A DNA stretch of 64,000 bases from Kineosporia aurantiaca JCM 3230 (lineage in GTDB: Bacteria; Actinomycetota; Actinomycetes; Actinomycetales; Kineosporiaceae). The stretch spans positions 1 to 64,000 of the forward strand of contig JODP01000020.1 of NCBI GenBank assembly GCA_000719025.1, written 5' to 3'. The notes beneath the pieces are model-generated. The model was not told where the DNA came from. It saw nothing but the letters and a program-made list of their open reading frames with translations, and did not search any database. The position numbers and the translations under genes were made by a program. Shown piece by piece: positions 17,966 to 25,401 of this stretch (its first letter is position 1; every line of letters begins with the position of its first letter).

Positions 17966-19033
17966 ATGAGCCTTCTCTTCTCCCCTCTCACGCTACGCGG
18001 CGTGACCGTGAAGAACCGCGCCTGGGTCGCCCCCATGTGCCAGTACTCCAGCCGCTACGGCCACCCGTCGGACTGGCACCTCGTACATCTGGGCAGCCTG
18101 GCCCGCGGCGGGGCGGGCATGGTGATCCAGGAGGCGACCGCGGTCGTCGAGGAGGGCCGGATCTCTCCGGACGACGCCGGGATCTGGAACGACGAGCAGG
18201 CCGCCGACTACGAGCGGATCACCCGGTTCATCCGTGAGCAGGGCTCGGTGCCGGCGATCCAGCTGGCTCACGCCGGGCGCAAGGCGTCCACCTACGCCCC
18301 CTGGAAGGGCAAGGGCTCGGTGCCGGTCAGTGAGGGCGGCTGGAAGACCGTGGCGCCGTCGGAGGCCGCCTTCGGCCGCTACGACGTACCCGCCGCGATC
18401 CCCCTCGAGGACATCCCGGCCCTGGTCCTGGCCTGGGCGGACGCGGCCCGCCGGGCGCTTTCGGCCGGGTTCGAGGTGATCGAGATCCACGCGGCCCACG
18501 GCTACCTGCTGCACCAGTTCCTCTCCCCGGTGAGCAACCTGCGCACGGACGCCTACGGCGGCGACCTGGCCGGCCGGTCCCGGTTGCTGCTCGAGATCGT
18601 GGACGAGGTGCGCACCGCCATCCCGGACTCCACCCCGCTGCTGGTCCGGGTCAGCGCCACCGACTGGGTCACCGACGGCCTCGAGGTCGAGGAGGTGGCC
18701 GAGGTGTCCGCCGTGCTGAAGGACCACGGGGTCGACCTGGTGGACGTCTCCAGCGGCGGCAACCACGCCGACCAGAAGATCACCCTCGGTCCCGGCTACC
18801 AGGTGCCCTTCGCCCGCAAGATCAAGGAGGTCAGCGGCCTGCCGACGTCCGCGGTCGGTCTGATCACCGAGCCGAAGCAGGCCGAGCAGATCCTCGCCGA
18901 GGGCTCTGCGGACGCGGTGCTGCTGGCCCGGGCGCTGCTGCTTGAGCCGAGCTGGCCGCTGCGCGCGGCGTTCGAACTGGGCGACGACGTCGCCTGGCCG
19001 CCGCAGTACGAACGCGGCGCCTGGACCCGGTAG
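17966..19033 (+). CDS. NADH:flavin oxidoreductase / old yellow enzyme family
   Basis: 355 residues from ATG 17966 (MSLLFSPLTLRGVTVKNR, the standard OYE opening). Family motifs: WVAPMCQYSS, HLGSLARGGAGMVIQEATAV, QLAHAGRKAS, HAAHGYLLHQFLSPVSN (the paired His of the active site), RVSATDW and DAVLLARALL (FMN-phosphate region). It resembles YqjM/xenobiotic-reductase-type enzymes, FMN-dependent and cytoplasmic, that reduce activated C=C bonds. The upstream in-frame extension starts inside the terminator region and was not used. Its presence between chemotaxis genes looks incidental. Confidence 0.93.
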   Translation: MSLLFSPLTLRGVTVKNRAWVAPMCQYSSRYGHPSDWHLVHLGSLARGGAGMVIQEATAVVEEGRISPDDAGIWNDEQAADYERITRFIREQGSVPAIQLAHAGRKASTYAPWKGKGSVPVSEGGWKTVAPSEAAFGRYDVPAAIPLEDIPALVLAWADAARRALSAGFEVIEIHAAHGYLLHQFLSPVSNLRTDAYGGDLAGRSRLLLEIVDEVRTAIPDSTPLLVRVSATDWVTDGLEVEEVAEVSAVLKDHGVDLVDVSSGGNHADQKITLGPGYQVPFARKIKEVSGLPTSAVGLITEPKQAEQILAEGSADAVLLARALLLEPSWPLRAAFELGDDVAWPPQYERGAWTR

Positions 19034-19067
19034 GGCCCCCCAAACGCTCGCGGACAGCGTCCCCCAT

Positions 19068-19111
19068 TCGTGATCATGCAGTTCGGACCACCAAGAACTG
19101 CATGATCACGA
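19068..19111. repeat. Intergenic palindrome, GTGATCA family, copy 1
   Basis: Perfect 16-bp arms TCGTGATCATGCAGTT and its complement enclose a 12-nt loop. Shares its outer sequence with two other copies (20060-20105, 59958-60005). Located right after the oxidoreductase gene, so it may terminate or stabilise that transcript. Confidence 0.9.
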
Positions 19112-19113
19112 GA

Positions 19114-19141
19114 TACAGGTGCGGCCCCGGAAAGCCGAGAA
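19114..19141 (+). promoter_or_regulatory. FliA/WhiG-like promoter before the roadblock genes
   Basis: GCCGAGAA (19134-19141) matches the flagellar -10 consensus GCCGATAA at 7 of 8 bases. TACA sits 16 nt upstream (19114-19117). The roadblock gene starts 37 nt downstream. Confidence 0.4.
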
Positions 19142-19178
19142 CACGGTGAGATCCACGTGGCCGAAAGGAAGCGCACCC

Positions 19179-19547
19179 GTGAGCAACCTGGACACCGTCC
19201 TGAAGGAAGCCATGCAGATCGACGGCGCCATCGGTGTCGCCCTGGTCGACTACACCAGCGGGATGACGCTCGGCCAGGCCGGCGGGATGGGCCTGGACAT
19301 GGAGGTGGCCGCGGCGGGCAACACCGAGGTGGTGCGCGCCGAGATGCGCACGATGCAGTCGCTGGGGCTGAGCGAGGGGATTCAGGACATCCTCCTCACC
19401 CTCACCACCCAGTACCACCTGATCCGGCTGATCGGCGGCCCCAACGGGGTCGGCCTGTTCCTCTACCTGGCGCTGGACAAGCAGCGGGCGAACCTGGCCC
19501 TGGCCCGGCACAAGCTGGCCGAGCTGCAGGGCACCCTGCAGATCTGA
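19179..19547 (+). CDS. Roadblock/LC7-like small protein, copy 1
   Basis: 122 residues from GTG 19179 (AAAGGAA at good spacing). The sequence AMQIDGAIGVALVDYTSGM followed by a Gly-rich turn, a helix (NTEVVRAEMRTMQSLGL), a strand set (ILLTLTTQYHLIRLI, GVGLFLYLALD) and a final helix (RANLALARHKLAELQ) is consistent with a roadblock/LC7 alpha-beta fold. Such proteins commonly partner small GTPases or sensory complexes. It is followed after 126 nt by a close paralogue and flanked by two chemoreceptors, which suggests a role in motility or chemosensory signalling. No GTPase gene is adjacent. Confidence 0.72.
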   Translation: MSNLDTVLKEAMQIDGAIGVALVDYTSGMTLGQAGGMGLDMEVAAAGNTEVVRAEMRTMQSLGLSEGIQDILLTLTTQYHLIRLIGGPNGVGLFLYLALDKQRANLALARHKLAELQGTLQI

Positions 19548-19673
19548 GGACCTCCGCACGGGTGGGTGCGCAGCGTGACGGCAGCGATGAAGGGACCAAA
19601 GTCCCTACGCAGACCGCACACGAGGAGTCACCGTGAGCACAGAAGCTGATCCTGTCTGTGCGGAGGGAACCAC

Positions 19674-20045
19674 GTGTCCACCATCGAAATCGTCCTCAAG
19701 GAAGCCATGCAGATCGACGGCGCCATCGGCGTCGCGCTGGTCGACTACACCAGCGGCATGACGCTCGGTCAGGCCGGCGGGAGCCCGACGCTGGATCTTG
19801 AGGTCGCGGCCGCGGGCAACACCGAGATCGTCCGGGCCAAGCTGCGCACCATGGAGTCGCTGCGGCTGCGCGAGTCGATCGAGGACATCCTGATCACCCT
19901 GGACACCCAGTACCACCTGATCCGGCTGATCCAGGGCCCGACCGGCACCGGTCTGTTCCTCTACATGGCGCTGGACAAGCGCCGCGCCAACCTGGCCCTG
20001 GCCCGGCACAAGCTGGCCGTCCTGGAGCGCACGATCGAGATCTGA
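19674..20045 (+). CDS. Roadblock/LC7-like small protein, copy 2
   Basis: 123 residues, about 70% identical by eye to the preceding gene (shared KEAMQIDGAIGVALVDYTSG and ALARHKLA blocks), so the pair arose by tandem duplication. GTG 19674 follows GGAGGGAACCAC. Differences cluster in the Gly-rich turn (GGSPTLDLEVA versus GGMGLDMEVA) and in the helix after it. The pair may form heterodimers, as roadblock domains dimerise. An overlapping 42-codon frame with its own strong Shine-Dalgarno (19633-19761) lies across the start and could affect translation. Confidence 0.72.
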   Translation: MSTIEIVLKEAMQIDGAIGVALVDYTSGMTLGQAGGSPTLDLEVAAAGNTEIVRAKLRTMESLRLRESIEDILITLDTQYHLIRLIQGPTGTGLFLYMALDKRRANLALARHKLAVLERTIEI

Positions 20046-20059
20046 GCACCGCCCGTCCA

Positions 20060-20105
20060 GTTCGTGATCATGCCCTCTCGGTCCGGGGAGCGCCTGATCA
20101 CGAAC
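20060..20105. repeat. Intergenic palindrome, GTGATCA family, copy 2
   Basis: Arms GTTCGTGATCA (20060-20070) and TGATCACGAAC (20095-20105) are perfectly complementary; the 24-nt centre is not conserved with the other copies apart from the start of the ATG trinucleotide. Lies 15 nt after the second roadblock gene. Confidence 0.85.
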
Positions 20106-20117
20106 CGGGTTCGGGGG

Positions 20118-20145
20118 TCAAGCCGCTTTCCCGGGGTGCCGACGA
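20118..20145 (+). promoter_or_regulatory. FliA/WhiG-like promoter before the second chemoreceptor
   Basis: TCAA (20118-20121), 16-nt spacer, GCCGACGA (20138-20145), 47 nt before the GTG start. Resembles TAAA-N15-GCCGATAA. Confidence 0.4.
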
Positions 20146-20192
20146 CTCCATCCGAGTGACCTGGCGCGGGCCGGGTCTGATGGGGGTCGGTC

Positions 20193-21710
20193 GTGGTCAG
20201 GGTGCGGGGACGTCGGTCGTGGACGATCACGGCGAGCGTGTTCACCTCGTTCGCCCTGGTGCTGGCCCTCACCCTGGGGATGGCCGTGCTCGCCCTGACC
20301 GGCCTGCACCAGGTGGTCGCGCGCAAGGACCGGGTGATCGAGCACGACACGGCGCTGGTGCTCGAGGCCCGCACCCTGGTCGACATCCGGGACGCCCGGG
20401 CGGCCGCGAACCGGGCCTACCTGCTCTCGGGCCAGAGCGGGTACCTGAACGAGCAGTACGGCTGGGACCAGAAGTTCGACGACCAGCTGGGCCGGCTGCG
20501 CGACACGGTGGACACCGCGCGCGGCCGCGAGCTGGTCGACCAGGTCGCCGCGCTCCAGGCGAACTTCGTCAAGCTGGACAAGAAGCCGGTCCAGCTGAAG
20601 CAGGACGGCGCCTCGGCGGCCAAGATCGTGACCGCGTGGGAGACGATCAACACTCAGCGGGTCACCACCAACACCGCGATGGACAACCTCTTCACCTACC
20701 TGCAGATGCAGGTCCGGGACCGGGAGGCGGCGGCCACCCGGACCGCCGACCGGGGGGTGCGCCTGGTGATCATCGCCTTCGTAGTGATCCTGATCGGCTC
20801 GGCGGTGGTGGCCTCGCTCGTCGTCCGTCAGGTCCGGGGCCGGGTGATGTCCGCGGTCCGGTCGGTGCAGGCTTCCTCCGGAGATCTGCTCAGCAGTGCC
20901 CGGAAACAGGCCGAGGGGGCCAGCGAGCAGGCCAGTTCGGCGGCAGAGATCTCGACCACGGTGAAGGAGATGCTGACCGAGTCCCGGCGGATCGCCGAGG
21001 GTGCGCAGGACGTGGTGGCCACGGCCGGGCAGACCGCGGACGCCGGGCGGCACGGTCGGGACGTGGTGCTGGCCACCCAATCGTCGATGGAGCGGATCCG
21101 CGAGCACTCCGGTTCGGTGGACCAGCACATGCACGACCTGACCCAGAAGGCCCGGCAGATCAGCGGGGTCGTCGAGATCGTCTCCGAACTGGCCGAACTG
21201 ACCAACATCGTGGCGATCAACGCGAGCATCGAGGCCGCCGGGGCGGGGGCCGGGGCCACCCGCTTCGCCGCCCTGGCCGACGAGATCCGGGCGCTGGCCG
21301 ACCGGGTCGGCGGCTCGACCCGGGAGATCGGCGAGCTGGTGGCCTCGGTGGCGGCCGCGGTCGAGGACACCCGCCGGGTCAGCCAGGAGGCCTCGGCCGT
21401 CGTCGGGTCCGGCTCCTCGCTGGTCGGGCAGGCGGTGGAAAGCTTCGAGGAGATCGTCGCCCTGGTCACCAGCACGATGGACGCGGCCCGGCAGATCCAG
21501 ATGTCGACCAGCCAGCAGTCGATGGCGGTGGAGCAGACCGACGCGGCCATCTCGGCGATGGCCGACACCACCCGGGAGCACCAGGCCACGGCGGGGGACA
21601 CCCAGCGCACCGCGAACGAGCTGGCCGGGCTCTCCTATCAATTGGGGACGCTGGTGGAGACTCCCGGCGACCGGGACCGGCCCGTCGGTGAAATCGGTCC
21701 GGTCCGATGA
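20193..21710 (+). CDS. Methyl-accepting chemotaxis protein with divergent signalling tip
   Basis: 505 residues. Membrane segments at about 11-35 and 189-211 enclose a periplasmic-side CHASE3-like helical domain (VVARKDRVIEHDTALVLEAR, RAAANRAYLLSGQ, typical of CHASE3). No clear HAMP follows; the signalling domain starts soon after the second helix. The hairpin tip reads LAELTNIVAINASIEAAGAG (about 332-351) and continues GAGATRFAALADEIRALADR, a divergent version of the usual QTNLLALNA...EAARAGE...GFAVVA. It probably still contacts CheW/CheA, but could serve another pathway. The gene ends 4 nt from the convergent DUF2231 gene. Confidence 0.88.
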   Translation: MVRVRGRRSWTITASVFTSFALVLALTLGMAVLALTGLHQVVARKDRVIEHDTALVLEARTLVDIRDARAAANRAYLLSGQSGYLNEQYGWDQKFDDQLGRLRDTVDTARGRELVDQVAALQANFVKLDKKPVQLKQDGASAAKIVTAWETINTQRVTTNTAMDNLFTYLQMQVRDREAAATRTADRGVRLVIIAFVVILIGSAVVASLVVRQVRGRVMSAVRSVQASSGDLLSSARKQAEGASEQASSAAEISTTVKEMLTESRRIAEGAQDVVATAGQTADAGRHGRDVVLATQSSMERIREHSGSVDQHMHDLTQKARQISGVVEIVSELAELTNIVAINASIEAAGAGAGATRFAALADEIRALADRVGGSTREIGELVASVAAAVEDTRRVSQEASAVVGSGSSLVGQAVESFEEIVALVTSTMDAARQIQMSTSQQSMAVEQTDAAISAMADTTREHQATAGDTQRTANELAGLSYQLGTLVETPGDRDRPVGEIGPVR

Positions 21711-21714
21711 GGCG

Positions 21715-22335
21715 TCAATGGCGGCGGGACGGGACGTCACCGTCGGAGGTTGCTCCGGGGCCCGGATCCACCGGGTCCGGCCGGCGGGTGTAGCCGGAGA
21801 TCTGGTCCTTCTCGGCCGCGACCCGGACGCCGTAGTGGTACGAGAGTTTGCCACCGAGGAACCCGGAGCCACCCAGGAGAAGCAGGCCGATCACGGTCAG
21901 GACCAGGGGGAGGGTTCGCACCTCGTCCAGTCCCTGATCCTGACGCACCAGTGCGCTGATCGCCATGACCACCAGAACGAGGGTGTTGAGGGCCATGTGG
22001 GTGAGGGCGGTCGAGGCCGCCGGCGTCCGGGAGGGGATACCCATCAGGTCCATCGTTCCGAACACCGCTGCCAGCAGGGCGGTCACGAGGCCGATGCACA
22101 GCAGCAGGAACGAGCCCCGCGCCAGCGCGGACCCGTAGTCGTTGCTGACCCGGGAGGCGATGTCGAACACGAGCACCGAGACCCAGGCGCCGATCGGGAC
22201 GGTCACCAGGATGGGGTGGAACGGATGCCCGTAAGGACCCGCCAGCACGGTGCGGGGCCGCTTGGCCGGCGACTCCCGGAGGGGGGTCTCGGGGGCTCCG
22301 GCGGCAGTGGGGTAAGACGGTTCGGAGGAACTCAT
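21715..22335 (-). CDS. DUF2231-family membrane protein
   Basis: 206 residues. A disordered N-terminus precedes GPYGHPFHPILVTVPIGAWV, the DUF2231 hallmark with its His-Pro motif, then four membrane helices (about 42-62, 75-97, 105-130, 140-158) and a charged C-terminus ending in GYTRRPDPVDPGPGAT. Members are small integral membrane proteins of unknown function, sometimes linked to haem or redox proteins. It converges on the chemoreceptor gene and diverges from the small protein gene at 22560 across 224 nt, in which I saw only AT-richer sequence and no obvious repeat. Confidence 0.85.
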   Translation of the reverse strand: MSSSEPSYPTAAGAPETPLRESPAKRPRTVLAGPYGHPFHPILVTVPIGAWVSVLVFDIASRVSNDYGSALARGSFLLLCIGLVTALLAAVFGTMDLMGIPSRTPAASTALTHMALNTLVLVVMAISALVRQDQGLDEVRTLPLVLTVIGLLLLGGSGFLGGKLSYHYGVRVAAEKDQISGYTRRPDPVDPGPGATSDGDVPSRRH

Positions 22336-22559
22336 GCGGTGCTCCCGCTTCAGTGGGGGCTCAGGCCCCTTCGTGATCGCGAGCCTGGGTCCGACTGCGC
22401 CACGTATGGGTCAGCCTAGGGTCGGCCCGCCCACTGCGCACGATCGGATGACCGGACATCTCTGTTACCAAACCGCTACTTGAACCGGCTAACAACCCCG
22501 GCCGGACGGTCGACGGGGTCCAAAATCTTTCCCCCTCATCGGAGAGCGGAGGAGCCGTC

Positions 22560-23084
22560 ATGGAAACGGTGACTTATCCCTACGCGGGCAAGAACTCGGT
22601 CAAGAACAATGACCAGGCCCGCGCCCGCGCCAAACAGCAGCTCGGCAAGGACGTCCTGATCTCGCACATCGGCTGGGCGCACGAGAAGGGCGACACCCTG
22701 TGCGTGGTCGAATACCTCACCGAGGCCGAGGCGGCCGCCCACGACCGGGCCCCGCAGGCCCGCCGGTCGGTGCAGGAGAACGGCTGCACACCCGCCGACG
22801 TGCACAACGCCCTGCTCGAGATGGGCGGTAGCGCCAGTATCCACGACGTCGCGCTCGCCCTCGACGTGGACGTGCAGTGGCTGACCAAGCAGATGGAACA
22901 CCCGCAATGGCAGCTCGAGGTGGGGGCCAGCGGCGGCTTCGCCGGCGAGTTCACGCTCTTGCGGCTGGACCTGACCACGGCCGTCCCGATCGAGACCCCA
23001 CACGCCGAACCGGCCCCGCGCCGCCGGTTCGGGGCACTGCCGGCCGTCCTGGCCGCCGTGATCACCCGCTCGATGATGCACTGA
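22560..23084 (+). CDS. Conserved hypothetical small protein
   Basis: 174 residues, ATG with GGAGGAG upstream. No family is recognised with confidence. The first 70 residues (AYAGK-like start, VLISHIGWAHEKGDTLCVVEYLTEAEA) look alpha/beta. Residues ~70-105 form a helix-rich segment (ALLEMGGSASIHDVALALDVDVQWLTKQM) that resembles a small winged-helix or HTH-like module, suggesting nucleic-acid or protein binding. The C-terminus is Pro/Arg-rich, then hydrophobic (ALPAVLAAVIT). The last 23 nt overlap the convergent GGDEF-EAL gene. Confidence 0.7.
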   Translation: METVTYPYAGKNSVKNNDQARARAKQQLGKDVLISHIGWAHEKGDTLCVVEYLTEAEAAAHDRAPQARRSVQENGCTPADVHNALLEMGGSASIHDVALALDVDVQWLTKQMEHPQWQLEVGASGGFAGEFTLLRLDLTTAVPIETPHAEPAPRRRFGALPAVLAAVITRSMMH

Positions 23085-25302
23085 GCTCCGTTGAATCATT
23101 GAGTTCGGTTGAATCACTGAGCCCGGTTGAATCACTGAGTTCGGTTGCTGCACTGATCTTCTGGGCCGAATTGTGGTCGGCCAGCCACTGCCGGAAGTTC
23201 TCGGGGGGCAGCGGCCGACTGTGCAGGTAGCCCTGGCTGATGTCGCACCCCAGTTCCCGCACCCGCCGCAGCGCGTCCTCGTCCTCGGTTCCCTCCGCCA
23301 CCAGGCGCATCCCGAGACGGTGGGCCAGCTCGGCGGTCCCGGCCACGATCGCGGCCGTGCGCGGGTCGTGCCCCAGCCGGGCGGTGAACGACCGGTCGAT
23401 CTTCAGCTCGCTGGCCGGCAGCACGTTCATGTAGCTCAGCGACGAGTAGCCGGTGCCGTAGTCGTCGATGCTCAGGCCCACCCCGCGCGCGGTGATCGCC
23501 CGCATCGTGGCCAGGGCCTCGTCCGGGTTGGTCATCAGCGAGGTCTCGGTCACCTCGAGCAGCAGGTCCTGCGGCTGGATCCCGCCGCCGAGCAGCACCT
23601 CGTCGATCGTCGGAAGCAGCCGGGGATCGGTCAGGCAGGTCGCCGACAGGTTCAGCGAGACCCGCAGGTCGTGCCCGGCCGCCCGCCACTGCGCGCTGTG
23701 GATCGCCACCAGTTCCATCACCCGCAGGGTCAGGGTGCCCATCAGGCCGTTGTCCTCGACCAGCTGCAGGAACCGGTCGGGGGTGAGCAGGCCCAGCCGC
23801 GGGTGCTTCCAGCGGACCAGGGCCTCGGCCCCGGCCACCAGCCCGGTGTGCACGTCCACCTGCGGCTGGAAGAACACCACGATCTGCCCGGAGTCGCGCT
23901 CCAGCAACGCTTCCTGGAGATCCTCGGTCAGTGCCCGGCGCTGCTGGGCGGCCGCGTCGAAGGCCCGGTCGTAGGCGTGCACCCCGGTCCCCGAGGTCTT
24001 GGCCTGGTACATCGCGACGTCGGCCCGGCGCAGCAGGTCGCTGCCGGCCCGGGTCCCGCCGTCCAGCACGGCCACCCCGATGCTGGCCCCGACCTCGAGC
24101 ACCCGGCCCTCGTCCTCCAGCGGGCCCATCGCCGAGACCAGACGCCGGGCCAGCCCGACGGCCGTCACCAGGGAGAGGTCCTCCACCAGCACGGCGAACT
24201 CGTCGCCGCCGAGACGGGCGAGCAGGGCGTGCGCCGGCAGCTCCCGGCCGAAGGCGGCCGAGACGTGGCGCAGCACCGCGTCCCCGGCGATGTGCCCGTA
24301 CTTGTCGTTGACCTCCTTGAACCGGTCCAGGTCGATGATCATCAGGGCCGCGGGCCGGCGCTCGGTGACCACGGTCTCCACCGCGGCCAGCAGCGAGCGC
24401 CGGTTGGCGACGCCGGTGAGCTCGTCGGTGAGGGCCTCGCGCCGGGTCTGGCCCAGCTGGGTCAGCTGACCCACCACCCCGATCATCCGGTGCCCGGCCA
24501 GCAGCACCCCGGCCAGCACCAGGACCAGCACCGGGCGGTCGGCCCCGTTGTGCAGGACGACCTGCACGGCCAGGGTGACGATCCCGGCGAAGATGACCAG
24601 CAGCGCACCGAAGATGGACGACTGACTCAGCGGCACGGCCGGGCCGGGCTCGGTGGAGACCGGGGCGAGCGGGGCGAGGGTGAGGATGGTCGCGGCCAGC
24701 AGCCAGACCAGCCGGAGAGCCGGGGATTGCTGACCGGCCATCAGCAGGCCGGCCGCGGCGGGGACCAGGAAGCCGGTCAGGGCCAGGAGGGACAGCCACA
24801 TCCGCCGGTCCCGCAGGAGCCCGGACAGCGGTGTGATCCAGACCGCCGAGCCGAACGCGATCACGGTCGTCCCGAAGACCAGCAGATTGCCCTGGAGCTG
24901 CCAGAACCCGAGACCGGACGGGGTGTCGAGGATCCGGCCGGTGACCAGGTTGCCGATCGCCATCAGGATCAGCCCGGCGCCCGCCGTGATCAGGTTCTCG
25001 GTGCTGGCCACGGTGCCGGTGCGGGCCTGCATCCAGAGAATCACGCCGTGGTAGACCAGCGCACCGGCCAGCCCGGCGCCCAGGGTGAAGACCAGGCTGC
25101 CCGTTCCCGGCGGGACCAGGTCCGGCCCGAGGTCCGGTTCGAGGTCCAGGCCCGCGGCGATCAGTGCGCTCGCGGCGATCACCAGGGGACCGGCCAGCAG
25201 GAAGCGCTGGAACCGAACCTCCCGGCCGGCGACGACGGGCCGGAGCCGCACCAGGAGCCCGAGCACCAGGATCGCCGGCACCGCACTCGCGGTCAGCACC
25301 AT
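23062..25302 (-). CDS. Membrane GGDEF-EAL cyclic-di-GMP enzyme
   Basis: 746 residues. About eight hydrophobic helices occupy residues 1-275, an uncharacterised integral membrane sensor. The GGDEF domain (about 285-445) has an intact GGDEF at 365-369 and DLDRFKEVND, so diguanylate cyclase activity is expected; no RxxD inhibitory site precedes it. The EAL domain (about 465-710) keeps EAL at 493-495, NLSAT, VTET, DDYGTGYSS (613-621), KIDRSF and QGY, so phosphodiesterase activity is also plausible. The tail is a four-copy SDSTEL-type repeat. In the setting of chemoreceptors it may govern motility versus sessile growth. Confidence 0.93.
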   Translation of the reverse strand: MVLTASAVPAILVLGLLVRLRPVVAGREVRFQRFLLAGPLVIAASALIAAGLDLEPDLGPDLVPPGTGSLVFTLGAGLAGALVYHGVILWMQARTGTVASTENLITAGAGLILMAIGNLVTGRILDTPSGLGFWQLQGNLLVFGTTVIAFGSAVWITPLSGLLRDRRMWLSLLALTGFLVPAAAGLLMAGQQSPALRLVWLLAATILTLAPLAPVSTEPGPAVPLSQSSIFGALLVIFAGIVTLAVQVVLHNGADRPVLVLVLAGVLLAGHRMIGVVGQLTQLGQTRREALTDELTGVANRRSLLAAVETVVTERRPAALMIIDLDRFKEVNDKYGHIAGDAVLRHVSAAFGRELPAHALLARLGGDEFAVLVEDLSLVTAVGLARRLVSAMGPLEDEGRVLEVGASIGVAVLDGGTRAGSDLLRRADVAMYQAKTSGTGVHAYDRAFDAAAQQRRALTEDLQEALLERDSGQIVVFFQPQVDVHTGLVAGAEALVRWKHPRLGLLTPDRFLQLVEDNGLMGTLTLRVMELVAIHSAQWRAAGHDLRVSLNLSATCLTDPRLLPTIDEVLLGGGIQPQDLLLEVTETSLMTNPDEALATMRAITARGVGLSIDDYGTGYSSLSYMNVLPASELKIDRSFTARLGHDPRTAAIVAGTAELAHRLGMRLVAEGTEDEDALRRVRELGCDISQGYLHSRPLPPENFRQWLADHNSAQKISAATELSDSTGLSDSTELNDSTELSASSSG
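23083..23154. repeat. Four tandem copies of an 18-bp unit
   Basis: Four 18-bp units (consensus GAGTTCGGTTGAATCACT) form the last coding part of the GGDEF-EAL gene on the minus strand, giving a Ser-Asp-Ser-Thr-Glu-Leu tail repeat. The array begins at the stop of the plus-strand hypothetical gene. Confidence 0.92.
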
Positions 25303-25401
25303 GGGTACCGATCACCCGCCGTCTTCACGCACATGGCTGCTCAGTCGGCCGTCACCCGGAGGGGAACAGGAAGCGCCGGGTGACTCACCCGATCAGTCGC
25401 T

